Below, in pieces: positions 17,301-25,068 of a DNA stretch of 64,000 nt. The stretch is taken from assembly GCF_003347665.1 (NCBI RefSeq), contig NZ_QDGA01000005.1:124001-188000 (forward strand). The letters run 5' to 3'. Each line of letters starts with the position of its first letter. Position 1 is the stretch's first letter. The notes beneath the pieces were generated by a model that worked only from the letters and a program-made list of their open reading frames with translations, was not told where the DNA came from and did no database searches. The DNA is from Microvirga calopogonii (GTDB taxonomy: Bacteria > Pseudomonadota > Alphaproteobacteria > Rhizobiales > Beijerinckiaceae). Both the position numbers and the translations under genes were made by a program.

Positions 17301-17444
17301 GTCCAGGATGCGCCCGGAACTTGCCATCCGCTCCGCCGCCCTTTAAGCCGCCGCAACCAGTTTCTCCCGTCATTCACGTCTTTGCTCCGTAAGCGGTGGA
17401 GCCCGGAACAAGACCGGAAGTGACGACGACAAGGATTTCGACCC

Positions 17445-18467
17445 ATGCGCTCCCTTCAGCTCTTCGGCGACCGTGACCTTCGCATCACCGAGATGGAGGC
17501 GCCTCCGCCCCCGGCTCCCGGGGAGGTGCAGGTGCGGGTCAAGGCGCTCGCTCTCAACTTTCTCGATGTCTGGGGCTTTCGCGGCATGGCGTTTGCCAAG
17601 CGCAAGATGCCGCAGGCCGTGGGCGTCGAGGCCTCCGGCGAGATCGCCGCGGTGGGCGAGGGCGTGACCCGGTTCAAGGCGGGCGATCCGGTGACCATGT
17701 ACGGGGCCGAGACCTGCGGCCATTGCCCCGCCTGCCGGAAGGGCTGGGACAATCTGTGCGAGAACGTCGCCGGCATCATGGGCTTCCATATCGATGGGTT
17801 TGCCCGTGAGCTGATCAACCGGCCCGAGCGGCTTGTCATTCCCGTTCCGCAGGGCGTTTCCTTCGAGCAGGCGGCTTGCGCGCCGATCGGCTTCGGCACC
17901 GTCCAGCACATGCTTTTCGACAACGCCAAGCTGGAGCCGGGCGAGTCGATCCTCGTCCATGCGGGCGGTTCCGGCATCGGCACGGCGGCGATCAAGATGG
18001 CCAAGGCCATCGGCTGCACGGTCTACACGACGGTCGGCGACGACGAGAAGGGCGAGAAGGCGAAAGCGCTCGGCGCCGATTATGTCATCAATTACCGGAC
18101 CGAGCGCTTCGAGGGCGAGGTGCGCCGCCTCACCAAGCGCAAGGGCGTCGACGTGGTGTTCGAGCATGTGGGCGCCGAGACCTGGAACGGCTCGCTGCTC
18201 TGTCTCAAGCGCGGCGGACGCCTCGTGACCTGCGGCTCGACCTCCGGCGTGTCCACCACCATGAACCTGATGCAGCTCTTCCAGCAGCAATACCGGATCT
18301 TCGGCTCCTTCGGCTGCCGCATCGAGAACATCGCACAGTCGCTGGAGAAGATGGCCGGCGGCATGACACCCGTCATCGACGCCGTCTTTCCCCTCGACGA
18401 GTTCCAGAAAGGCCTGGAGCGGCTCGAGGGCCGGAAGGTTTTCGGCAAGGTGATCGTGACATTCTGA
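17445..18467 (+). CDS. adhXL: Zinc-binding dehydrogenase AdhXL
   Basis: A 340-residue medium-chain dehydrogenase/reductase. The catalytic GroES-like domain holds GVEASGEIAAVGEGV (about 62-76) and a CxxCxxC-type cluster in ETCGHCPACRKGWDNLC (about 89-105), and the Rossmann domain has HAGGSGIGTAAIKMAKA (about 173-189). In rhizobial XL clusters this gene is called adhXL and is thought to take part in VLCFA synthesis or modification. An AAGGA site lies eight bases before the ATG. A terminator follows, so lpxXL may be transcribed separately. Confidence 0.88.
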   Translation: MRSLQLFGDRDLRITEMEAPPPPAPGEVQVRVKALALNFLDVWGFRGMAFAKRKMPQAVGVEASGEIAAVGEGVTRFKAGDPVTMYGAETCGHCPACRKGWDNLCENVAGIMGFHIDGFARELINRPERLVIPVPQGVSFEQAACAPIGFGTVQHMLFDNAKLEPGESILVHAGGSGIGTAAIKMAKAIGCTVYTTVGDDEKGEKAKALGADYVINYRTERFEGEVRRLTKRKGVDVVFEHVGAETWNGSLLCLKRGGRLVTCGSTSGVSTTMNLMQLFQQQYRIFGSFGCRIENIAQSLEKMAGGMTPVIDAVFPLDEFQKGLERLEGRKVFGKVIVTF

Positions 18468-18526
18468 CGTAGGTGCGGCCTCTGGTACAACCGGCAGCGC
18501 CATTACAGATCTTGACGAAACGGGCT

Positions 18527-18558
18527 CCCCGCGAAAAGACGCGGGGCCTTTTCTTTTT
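18527..18558 (+). terminator. Intrinsic terminator after adhXL
   Basis: The 7-bp stem CCCCGCG (18527-18533)/CGCGGGG (18540-18546) with an AAAAGA loop is followed by CC and TTTTCTTTTT. It is placed between adhXL and lpxXL on the coding strand and would end the XL operon or attenuate lpxXL. Confidence 0.8.
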
Positions 18559-18605
18559 GATGCACCGGCTTCTCGCCGGATCTTCGTGCCAGGAATCGAA
18601 ACGAC

Positions 18606-19541
18606 GTGCACCAGCCCCACCGCTCCCGCAACCTTGTCTCGCGTCTCATCGGAACGGTCATGGTCGGCGTCGTGCGCGGCGTCTTTGCCTTCTCGCGGCT
18701 GTTGGGCCCGGAGCGCTCGGGCGCCGTGGGCGCCGCGCTTACCCGCACCTTCGGTCCACTGTTGCGGGCACACAGGACGGCGCTCGCCAATATCCGCGCA
18801 GCCTATCCGGAGAAGTCCGAGGCCGAGGTGAAGGCCCTGGCCCTTTCGGCGTGGGACAATCTCGGCCGCACGGGGGGCGAATATCCGCATCTCGGCCGTC
18901 TGTTCGATTTCGACCCGGACAGCACGGTGCCCGGCCGCACCGAGGTCGACGGCATCGATCACTTCCTCTCCTTGAGGGACGACGGCAAGCCCGGGATCAT
19001 CTTTTCGGCCCATCTCGCCAATTGGGAGCTGCCCGCCATCTGCGCAGCGCGTTTCGGGCTCGACACCACGGCGGTGTTCCGCGCGCCCAACGATCCGGCC
19101 ATCGCCCGCGTGCTGCACGAGATCCGCAGCGAGACCATGGGCAACCTGGAGGCGGCCCGCCAGGGCGCGGCCTTCGCCATGCAGGGCGCCCTGGAGAAGG
19201 GCGGCCATCTCGGCATGCTGATCGATCAGCATTTCACCCGCGGCGTGATCGTGAACTTCATGGGCCGCCCGACGCTGGTGAACCCCATCCTCGGCAAGTT
19301 CGCGCGCCGCTTCGACTGCCCGGTCCATGGCGTCCGGGTCATTCGGCTCCCCAACCACCGCTTCCGCCTGCAGCTCACGCCGCCGCTCGACCTGCCCCGC
19401 GATCCCGACGGGCAGATCAACGTGCAGGGCGCCATGCAGGCCATGACGGCCGTGGTGGAGGAATGGGTGAGGGAATATCCCGAGCAATGGCTGTGGATGC
19501 ACCGCCGCTGGCGGGTTCCGGTCCCGCTCAACGTAACGTGA
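18606..19541 (+). CDS. lpxXL: Lipid A biosynthesis acyltransferase LpxXL
   Basis: A 311-residue LpxL/HtrB-family acyltransferase. One N-terminal hydrophobic helix (about 11-30) anchors it in the inner membrane. The catalytic HX4E motif is in SAHLANWELP with His136 and Glu141; GHLGMLIDQHF and the later WLWMHRRW are conserved family blocks. LpxXL transfers the C28-type chain from AcpXL to lipid A, and its place at the end of the XL cluster fits. The start is a GTG with an AGGAA about 11 bases upstream. An intrinsic terminator separates it from adhXL, so it may have its own promoter. Confidence 0.93.
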   Translation: MHQPHRSRNLVSRLIGTVMVGVVRGVFAFSRLLGPERSGAVGAALTRTFGPLLRAHRTALANIRAAYPEKSEAEVKALALSAWDNLGRTGGEYPHLGRLFDFDPDSTVPGRTEVDGIDHFLSLRDDGKPGIIFSAHLANWELPAICAARFGLDTTAVFRAPNDPAIARVLHEIRSETMGNLEAARQGAAFAMQGALEKGGHLGMLIDQHFTRGVIVNFMGRPTLVNPILGKFARRFDCPVHGVRVIRLPNHRFRLQLTPPLDLPRDPDGQINVQGAMQAMTAVVEEWVREYPEQWLWMHRRWRVPVPLNVT

Positions 19542-19580
19542 GTTTCCCTTAACGTCGATTTCGTGTTCGATAGCGGCACC

Positions 19581-20318
19581 ATGGCGTCCCGTTTGACACT
19601 GACTTTGGCAGCCTTCGGCCTGGCCGCTCTCCTTCAACCTGCTCTGGCGGATCCGCCGCGCGCGGTCGTGGAGCTGTTCACGAGCCAGGGCTGCTCCTCC
19701 TGCCCGCCAGCGGACGAGCTCCTGGTCGAGTATTCCCGCCAGCCGGACATCATCGCCCTGTCCCTGCCTGTGAATTACTGGGATTATCTCGGCTGGAAGG
19801 ACACGCTCGCGCATGTGGCCTTCACGGAGCGCCAGAAGGCCTATGCCCATTCCCGGAGCGACCGGCAGGTCTTCACGCCCCAGATGATCGTCAATGGCAA
19901 GAAATCCTGCATCGGCTCCGACCGGGACCAGATCGAGAAGGCCATTCAGGCGACCTCGAAGGGCCGCAAGGCCCTTCCCGTGAGCGTCACCGTCAATGAG
20001 CAGAACGGCCGGGTCACGATCACCGTCGACGAGACCCCCGACACGGCGCAGCGGGTGGCCGAGTTGTGGGTCCTGCCCGTCCTGAAGGCACAGACGGTGC
20101 CGATCGAACGCGGCGAGAACCGGGGCAAGACCATCACCTATGCCAATGTGGTGCGTGGCCTGAACCGCGTCGGCGAGTGGCTCGGCGGCTCGGCCCGGTT
20201 CGAAGTGCCGGTCGAAACCGCGCGCAGCGGCGGAGACGCCTATGTGGTGCTGCTGCAGAGCACCGATACGGCCCGGCCCGGCGTCATCCTGGGGGCCGCG
20301 AAGGGGCCTGGGTTCTAA
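19581..20318 (+). CDS. DUF1223 domain-containing secreted protein
   Basis: A 245-residue protein with an N-terminal signal peptide (hydrophobic stretch about 5-20, ending PALA). The DUF1223 signature ELFTSQGCSSCPPADELL has a thioredoxin-like CSSC pair, and VFTPQMIVNGK follows. The family has a thioredoxin-like fold and is presumed periplasmic; the function is unknown. An in-frame GTG at 19563 would add six residues. It is encoded 39 bases after lpxXL on the same strand and is convergent with the TPM-domain gene, whose stop lies next to its own. Confidence 0.87.
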   Translation: MASRLTLTLAAFGLAALLQPALADPPRAVVELFTSQGCSSCPPADELLVEYSRQPDIIALSLPVNYWDYLGWKDTLAHVAFTERQKAYAHSRSDRQVFTPQMIVNGKKSCIGSDRDQIEKAIQATSKGRKALPVSVTVNEQNGRVTITVDETPDTAQRVAELWVLPVLKAQTVPIERGENRGKTITYANVVRGLNRVGEWLGGSARFEVPVETARSGGDAYVVLLQSTDTARPGVILGAAKGPGF

Positions 20319-20930
20319 TCAAGGCAAGATAACGACCTTGTTCGGCAGCTCGTCCACGTCGTCGAGGCGCGGAGGCGCGTGTTCCGCCAGGATCGCGCCT
20401 GTGCGCCGGATGGCATCGAGGAGCCCTTCCGTCATGCGTCCTTCAACGATCGCATCGGTCAGGTCCGCGACGATGTCGGCCCAGATTTCCTCGTCGACCC
20501 GGTCCGAGATGCCGGTGTCGGCCAGGATCTCCGCGTGATGCTCGGCGAGCGCCAGGTAGATCAGCACGCCGGTCTTCTCCCGGGTGCGGGTGAGCCCCCG
20601 CCGCAGGAACTCGCGCGAGGCGGCCTCGTGGCCTTGCGTGCGCTTGATGGAGCGCGGCACCAGGGCATAGCGGAGCTTGGGCCAGGAGAGGAGGAGGCTC
20701 AGAGCGAGCGCCACTGCGAGCTGGACCAGGAAGATCCGCGACGTGCTGATCGACGTGAGCCAGATCAGCGGCCAGGGTGTGATCAAGGCTGCAAGAAGGC
20801 TCCAGAGAAGCGGGATCTCGCGGTAATGGCCGGCCTGCTCGGCCAGCACGAGGACAACCTCCCCGGAGGTATCATCCTCCACGTCGCTGATCGCCTGCGC
20901 GAGACGCGCCTGATCGTCGGGTGAAATCAT
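20319..20930 (-). CDS. TPM-domain membrane protein
   Basis: A 203-residue protein with a TPM-fold domain (TLP18.3/Psb32/MOLO-1; SGEVVLVLAEQAGHY near 20-35 and TREKTGVLIYLALAEHHAEILAD near 114-137, quoted in part) interrupted by two hydrophobic segments (about 44-62 and 67-85). A short form of the family often encoded beside a longer TPM protein and LemA, as here. Its ATG directly follows the TAG stop of that longer gene and GGAG lies seven bases upstream, so they are co-translated. Role probably in the envelope; mechanism unknown. Confidence 0.83.
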   Translation of the reverse strand: MISPDDQARLAQAISDVEDDTSGEVVLVLAEQAGHYREIPLLWSLLAALITPWPLIWLTSISTSRIFLVQLAVALALSLLLSWPKLRYALVPRSIKRTQGHEAASREFLRRGLTRTREKTGVLIYLALAEHHAEILADTGISDRVDEEIWADIVADLTDAIVEGRMTEGLLDAIRRTGAILAEHAPPRLDDVDELPNKVVILP

Positions 20931-21755
20931 CTACCAGCTCCCCGAAGCGCCGCCGCCGCCCGACGATCCGCCTCCTCCCGAGAACCCGCCTCCGCCGGAC
21001 CAGCCTCCACCGCCGCCGGACCATCCGCTTCCGCCCGACCATCCACCTGGCGTGACGATCCAGGGGCCACGGCGCCCCCGCCGGATCCCGCCCGCACGGC
21101 CCGCGCCCATCATCCGCGAGATCAGGAAGAACAGGATCACGAGGATGACGAAGGCGACGAAGGGGTCGATGCCTGCGGTGTTGTCCTCGCGGACCTCGGC
21201 CCTGCGGTGCCATTCCTCGGCATCGCCGGTGAGGATCGACAGGATGGCATCGACGCCCGCATCGATGCCGCCGGCGAAATTGCCCTTCTGGAACTGGGGC
21301 GCGATGGCGGTCGTGATGATGACCTTGGAGAGCGCGTCCGTCAGGGCGCCCTCCAGGCCGTAGCCGACCTCGATGCGCACCTTGCGCTCCTGCGGCGCGA
21401 CCAGAAGCAGGACCCCGTTGTTGTTCTTCTTCTGCCCGAGCTGCCAATGCCGGAACAGACGGTTGGCATAGTCCTCGACTGGGTAACCCTCGAGAGAGCG
21501 CAATGTGGCGACGACCACCTGGTCGGTTGTCTTGTCCTCGTGGGCCTTCAGCTTGGCTTCGAGGGCCGACCGCTCATCGGGCTTCAGGAGCCCCGCCGCA
21601 TCGACCACCCGGCCGGTGAGAGGCGGAAAGGTCTGGGCGAGAGCGGGGAGGGCGGAGAGAAGGAGGAAGGTCGCGACGACAGCAACGATAAACGCCGAAA
21701 CCCTCTCCCCCCTTGTGGGGGAGAGTTGGAGAGGGGGGTGCAGGCGGGCGCCCAT
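20931..21755 (-). CDS. TPM-domain protein (YgcG family), secreted or membrane-anchored
   Basis: A 274-residue protein as started here. A hydrophobic signal segment (FIVAVVATFLLLSALPALAQ, about residues 22-41) is followed by a TPM domain with VVDAAGLLKPDERSALEAKL and DQVVVATLRSLEGYPVEDYA (each quoted in part), a transmembrane helix near 170-190, and a Gly/Ser/Trp-rich tail (repeated SGGGG). The start is uncertain: no ATG, GTG or TTG lies close to the signal segment, and the 5' end falls inside a palindromic repeat. I use the ATG at 21755; the frame is open up to 21827. Between LemA and the short TPM gene, one transcription unit. Confidence 0.8.
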   Translation of the reverse strand: MGARLHPPLQLSPTRGERVSAFIVAVVATFLLLSALPALAQTFPPLTGRVVDAAGLLKPDERSALEAKLKAHEDKTTDQVVVATLRSLEGYPVEDYANRLFRHWQLGQKKNNNGVLLLVAPQERKVRIEVGYGLEGALTDALSKVIITTAIAPQFQKGNFAGGIDAGVDAILSILTGDAEEWHRRAEVREDNTAGIDPFVAFVILVILFFLISRMMGAGRAGGIRRGRRGPWIVTPGGWSGGSGWSGGGGGWSGGGGFSGGGGSSGGGGASGSW

Positions 21756-21812
21756 CAAGGTCCGGCGCCGGCACCCCCACACTGACCCTCCCCACAAGGG
21801 GGAGGGGACGCG
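21704..21812. repeat. Inverted GC-rich repeat pair overlapping the TPM gene start
   Basis: CTCTCCCCCCTTGTGGGGGA (from about 21705) and CCCTCCCCACAAGGGGGAGG (from about 21786) are inverted copies of the same core separated by about 50 bases. This type of repeat is common between genes in Rhizobiales. Here it lies between lemA-like and TPM genes and covers the apparent 5' end of the TPM coding region. Confidence 0.7.
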
Positions 21813-21831
21813 TGGTGCAGGCATCATCCGC

Positions 21832-22437
21832 TTAGAACTTCACCTCGGGCGGACGGTCGGAGCCGGCCGTGGCGGTGAACGTCTCCATGGGCTTGGCATC
21901 GGGGTAGACGATCGCGGCGATCCAGCGGCCCGGGATGGTGCGCAGCTCCGTGTTGTAGGCCTGGACGGTCGCAATGTAGTCGCGCCGCGCCACGGCGATG
22001 CGGTTCTCCGTGCCTTCGAGCTGGGACTGCAGGGCCAGGAAATTCGCGTTCGATTTCAGCTCCGGGTAGCGCTCGACGGTGGCGAGCAGGCGGCCGAGGG
22101 CACCGGAGAGCTGGTTCTGGGCTTCCTGGAATTGCCGGAACTTCTCCGGGTCCGTGACCGTGGAGGCGTCGACATGGATCTGCGTGGCCTTCGCCCGAGC
22201 TTCCGTCACCTGGGTCAGCACCTCCCGCTCCTGCTGGGCGAAGCCCTTTACGGTCTCGACCAAGTTGGGGATCAGGTCGGCCCGGCGCTGGTACTGGTTC
22301 TGCACCTCGCTCCAGGCGGCCTTGGCCTGCTCCTGCAGGGTCGGAACATTGTTGATCCCGCAGGCGGACAGCCCGAACGCCAGAAGCATGCCCGTGAGGG
22401 CGACGCGGATCCGGGTGGGTAAAAGCAAGGCCTTCAT
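21832..22437 (-). CDS. LemA family protein
   Basis: A 201-residue predicted lipoprotein. The signal peptide ends in the lipobox LSAC (Cys26), followed by the LemA domain with AWSEVQNQYQRRADLIPNLV and TVKGFAQQEREVL (about 42-75), the hallmark of the family. LemA proteins form a helical bundle exposed outside the inner membrane; function is unresolved, but they are often linked genetically to TPM-domain proteins, as here, where the two TPM genes follow on the same strand. First gene of this small operon. Confidence 0.9.
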   Translation of the reverse strand: MKALLLPTRIRVALTGMLLAFGLSACGINNVPTLQEQAKAAWSEVQNQYQRRADLIPNLVETVKGFAQQEREVLTQVTEARAKATQIHVDASTVTDPEKFRQFQEAQNQLSGALGRLLATVERYPELKSNANFLALQSQLEGTENRIAVARRDYIATVQAYNTELRTIPGRWIAAIVYPDAKPMETFTATAGSDRPPEVKF

Positions 22438-22583
22438 GTCTGTCCTTCTCGCGATTCGGTTCCACGAACCTTTGCCGGAATCAACAGATGGAGCACAGGC
22501 AGGTTTTCAACAAGCGGCTTTTCGGTGGCCGTGCACACGGGATTGAGGCATGATTCGGCCGCTTCACCGTCCGGATTCGTCCC

Positions 22584-23225
22584 ATGACCTTCCTGCCCGA
22601 CGTCAGTACCCTGCTCACCTATACCCTCGCGGCGATCCTGCTCTTCATCACGCCGGGGCCGGACATGAGCCTGTTCCTGGCGAAGACCATGGCCGGAGGG
22701 CGCAGGGCCGGCATGGCCTCGATGCTGGGCGCGATGACGGGATGCGGCGTGCATACGCTGCTGGCGGCGCTCGGCCTCTCGGCCCTGCTGGCGGCTTCCG
22801 TTACGGCCTTCACGGTATTGAAGATCGTCGGAGCCCTTTACCTGCTCTGGATGGCGTTCGATGCGGTGCGCAACGGTTCGGCGCTGCATGTGAAGGACGA
22901 AGGTCCGGCGGAGATCCCGTTCTGGAAGACCTTCTTCATGGGCGTGGGAATCAACCTCACGAACCCGAAGGTCGTCCTGTTCTTCGTGACCTTCCTGCCG
23001 CAATTCGTCGATTCGGCCGATCCGCACGCGGCCGACAAGCTGTTGTTCCTCGGCCTCTACTTCATCGTGCTGACGGCCCCCATGGGCGCGCTCCTGATCC
23101 TCGGCGCCGACAAGGTGGTCGCGCTCCTGCGCGGGCACCCAAAGCTGATGCGGGGGATCGATTATTCCTTCGCCGGCCTGTTCTCGGCCTTCGCCATCAA
23201 GATCCTGACGGCATCGGCGCGGTAG
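22584..23225 (+). CDS. LysE/RhtB family translocator
   Basis: A 213-residue membrane protein with about six hydrophobic segments. FITPGPDMSLFLAKTMAGGR near the N-terminus and INLTNPKVVLFFVTFLPQF near 130 are the family signatures (the second quoted without its flanks). Predicted to export amino acids or related solutes. It is divergent from lemA-like and convergent with the putative structured RNA region downstream. Not closely similar in sequence to the LysE-like protein at 8431, so likely a different subfamily. Confidence 0.88.
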   Translation: MTFLPDVSTLLTYTLAAILLFITPGPDMSLFLAKTMAGGRRAGMASMLGAMTGCGVHTLLAALGLSALLAASVTAFTVLKIVGALYLLWMAFDAVRNGSALHVKDEGPAEIPFWKTFFMGVGINLTNPKVVLFFVTFLPQFVDSADPHAADKLLFLGLYFIVLTAPMGALLILGADKVVALLRGHPKLMRGIDYSFAGLFSAFAIKILTASAR

Positions 23226-23229
23226 CGCT

Positions 23230-23515
23230 GCGGCCTTCTGCTGTCGCTGTCAAAGAGCCAGCACCTGTGGGCCCGCAGCTTGCGCTGCGAGCCTGCAGGG
23301 CTCGAGGGAGGTGCGAGAGGCCGCCGGCTCGATGCTAGGGTTGAGTGGAAGAGCCGGACGGCGCCTCGCACGCGGGATTTTTAGGCGTTTCGACTTGGCA
23401 GCCCACAGGCACCAAGGGCCTCCTGTCCGCCGGCTGCGTGACCGGCGGGCAGGCCCGCTCCCTGCCCCGACACTCGTGACGCCTCGCGAAGCGCGCCCCT
23501 CGGCGGGCGGGAATG
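23230..23515 (-). ncRNA. Putative structured non-coding RNA
   Basis: Downstream of the strong promoter at 23522-23550 the minus strand lacks a plausible gene but is dense in stable hairpins. One rod at 23416-23456 contains CCGCCGG/CCGGCGG and outer GGGCCT/AGGCCC. A flanking pair AGGCGT/ACGCCT would close a large bubble around it. A second hairpin at 23311-23371 has nearly 20-bp arms (GTGCGAG/CTCGCAC and GCCGGCTC-type pairing), and GCAGC/GCTGC follows near 23277. The first 140 nt resemble the closing-stem, bubble and terminal-rod layout of 6S RNA, but I could not confirm any known family. The 3' end is uncertain because no clear U-tract terminator is seen. Confidence 0.45.
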
Positions 23516-23521
23516 GGCAAT

Positions 23522-23550
23522 GATATAGCCGAGCTTGAGCCCGCTGTCAA
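23522..23550 (-). promoter_or_regulatory. Strong sigma-70-type promoter reading leftwards
   Basis: On the minus strand, TTGACA (23545-23550, preceded by C) and TATATC (23522-23527, preceded by C) are separated by exactly 17 bases. CTTGAC-N17/18-CTATAT is the favoured form of alphaproteobacterial housekeeping promoters and is typical of stable-RNA genes. No protein gene lies downstream on that strand. Confidence 0.7.
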
Positions 23551-23586
23551 GAACAAAGTGAGAACATAACGTTGTGCAATCCTCTG

Positions 23587-23698
23587 ACCTCATCCTGAGG
23601 AGCAGCGTAGCTGCGTCTCGAAGGATCCTCCAGTGCGCTCGGGAGACGCCCTCGTCCTTCGAGACGGTCACTGACGTGACCTCCTCAGGATGAGGGCT
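23587..23698. repeat. Palindromic intergenic repeat (CTCATCCTGAGGA type)
   Basis: The outer arms CTCATCCTGAGGAG (from 23590) and CTCCTCAGGATGAG (to 23695) are inverted, and the inner arms CGTCTCGAAGGA and TCCTTCGAGACG pair as well. The core is a long imperfect hairpin of about 110 bases. This sequence family is widespread in Rhizobiales intergenic regions. The remainder of the 23226-23785 gap holds the putative RNA, its promoter and, near 23727, a short CCCCGGATCAAGTCCGGGG palindrome. Confidence 0.75.
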
Positions 23699-23785
23699 GT
23701 GGGGGTGCTCGACAGACGTGGATGTACATCCCCGGATCAAGTCCGGGGACGGCCATGGCGCGGACATACGTCGTCGCGCCTTCTC

Positions 23786-24286
23786 TCACTCCTTCGCGGC
23801 AGGGGGAAGGGAAGGTGCGGCGTCGCGCCCTCCCCCGTCGCGTCCGGCGATGGCCCAGTAAACGAAGCCGGCAACCGCGCCGGTGAGGCCGAGGATGAGG
23901 CTTACATGCAGCTCCGCCGGCGAGCCGACCCGCGCGGCGCCTCGCAGGATCCAAGGCACGGCCGCCGTCAGGATGCCGGTGGCGAGCGCGTACCAGACGA
24001 GGCTGCGCATCCCCAGCACCTCGCTGATCACAGCGACGAACAGCGGCGGGAAGACGAGCAGCGTGAACACGATCCGGCCCACGGCCAGGAACGCGTCCGC
24101 CACGATGGGCCCAGGATCTTCCGCCGAGAACACCGCATCCAGCAGGGACCAGAAGCCGACGAAGACCGTGTCGCCGGTCAGCATCGCCATGACCGGATCG
24201 ACGACGCTGGCGATGAGGAAGAAGGTGCCGCTCGCGCCGATGGCGATGAGAAGCGCGAAGGGGATGAGGATAAGCCAGCGGATCAT
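23786..24286 (-). CDS. Hypothetical inner-membrane protein
   Basis: A 166-residue protein of unknown family with four predicted transmembrane helices (about 3-28, 62-85, 95-112 and 127-148). The N-terminus MIRWLILIPFALLIAIGASG could also act as a signal anchor. The C-terminal tail is Gly/Pro-rich. No catalytic motif is seen. Codon use and hydrophobic periodicity are consistent with a real gene, and its reading direction is convergent with the region containing the palindromic repeat. It is divergent from the basic protein gene at 24418. Confidence 0.65.
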   Translation of the reverse strand: MIRWLILIPFALLIAIGASGTFFLIASVVDPVMAMLTGDTVFVGFWSLLDAVFSAEDPGPIVADAFLAVGRIVFTLLVFPPLFVAVISEVLGMRSLVWYALATGILTAAVPWILRGAARVGSPAELHVSLILGLTGAVAGFVYWAIAGRDGGGRDAAPSLPPAAKE

Positions 24287-24417
24287 GGGGTGGTTATAGG
24301 GCGAGCGCTCTCAGGTGTCTGCCGGAGACACTGGCCATCATGCGCGTGCTGTTCGCCAGACTAAAACGCACTACTTGAAAACCCGGGCGGCGGGCACGCA
24401 TGGAGGAGATGGACGCC

Positions 24418-24924
24418 ATGGCGACGTCGAAGCTGGACGAGCGGCGACTCATGAGCGACGAGGAATACACCCTCGTCGAGCAGACTCGTTATCCCGTGCT
24501 GGGCAAGCTGGAGGACGCGGCGCTCAAGGATTTGACCCAACGCCTGCGGGAGCGGCGCGACCGGGCGCGGGACATCGCCCATCGCCAGCGCCGTGAGGTT
24601 CGCGGCAAGGGGCGGCAGACGACTGCTTTTGAGAAACAGGATGCCGGCAACCGCCGGAAGGCGCGCATCCTGGCCGAGGCGCTGACTCGCATCAACAGCG
24701 AGCGCACGCATCGGAAAGCGGAAGAGCTACGCGCCAATGCCCATCGGGCACTCGCCCTGCGTCAGGGTATGGAGACATCGGCGCGACCCGATTCGGGCAG
24801 GACAGTGCGGAGTGGCATGCGCAAGAACACGAGCAGCCGCCGCGACCGGATCGTCAATCCGATGGATGTCGGACGCGTCTCGCAGGCGGGCAAACGCGCA
24901 CAGGCCGTGCGGGACAATGCTTAG
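24418..24924 (+). CDS. Hypothetical basic protein
   Basis: A 168-residue, Arg/Lys-rich, probably helical protein. The start at 24418 is chosen because GGAGGAG (24402-24408) sits nine bases upstream; ATGs at 24400 and 24409 overlap that site. Residues about 15-110 are strongly charged with long helical stretches (for example LRERRDRARDIAHRQRREVR), which could form a coiled coil or bind nucleic acid. I do not recognise a family, but similar small basic proteins occur in Rhizobiales. No membrane segment. It stands alone between a membrane protein gene and rlmN. Confidence 0.6.
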   Translation: MATSKLDERRLMSDEEYTLVEQTRYPVLGKLEDAALKDLTQRLRERRDRARDIAHRQRREVRGKGRQTTAFEKQDAGNRRKARILAEALTRINSERTHRKAEELRANAHRALALRQGMETSARPDSGRTVRSGMRKNTSSRRDRIVNPMDVGRVSQAGKRAQAVRDNA

Positions 24925-24953
24925 AGTACCAAGCGAGCTTCCGATACTCTTCC

Positions 24954-25044
24954 TGTCATCACCGGCCTTGTGCCGGTGATCCCGATTGATTGAGGCGCAG
25001 CACCTCACCGTATCGGGATGGCCGGGACAGGCCCGGCCATGACA
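24954..25044 (+). repeat. Composite intergenic palindrome, copy B
   Basis: A 'TCACCGG' hairpin (TCATCACCGGCC...GCCGGTGAT) is followed about 30 bases later by a 'TGGCCGG' hairpin (GGATGGCCGGG...CCCGGCCATGAC). Located between the convergent ends of the basic protein gene and rlmN. Confidence 0.8.
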
Positions 25045-25068
25045 CGTGAGAGGGAGTGGTCTCGGAGA

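Noticed and set aside
8431..23225. Two LysE-family genes as a duplicated pair
   Set aside because: They share only family motifs, are 13 kb apart and differ in sequence, so there is no sign of recent duplication.
23335..23556. Minus-strand open frame of 73 codons in the structured region
   Set aside because: Its start lies upstream of the predicted transcription start and overlaps the promoter; composition is not protein-like.
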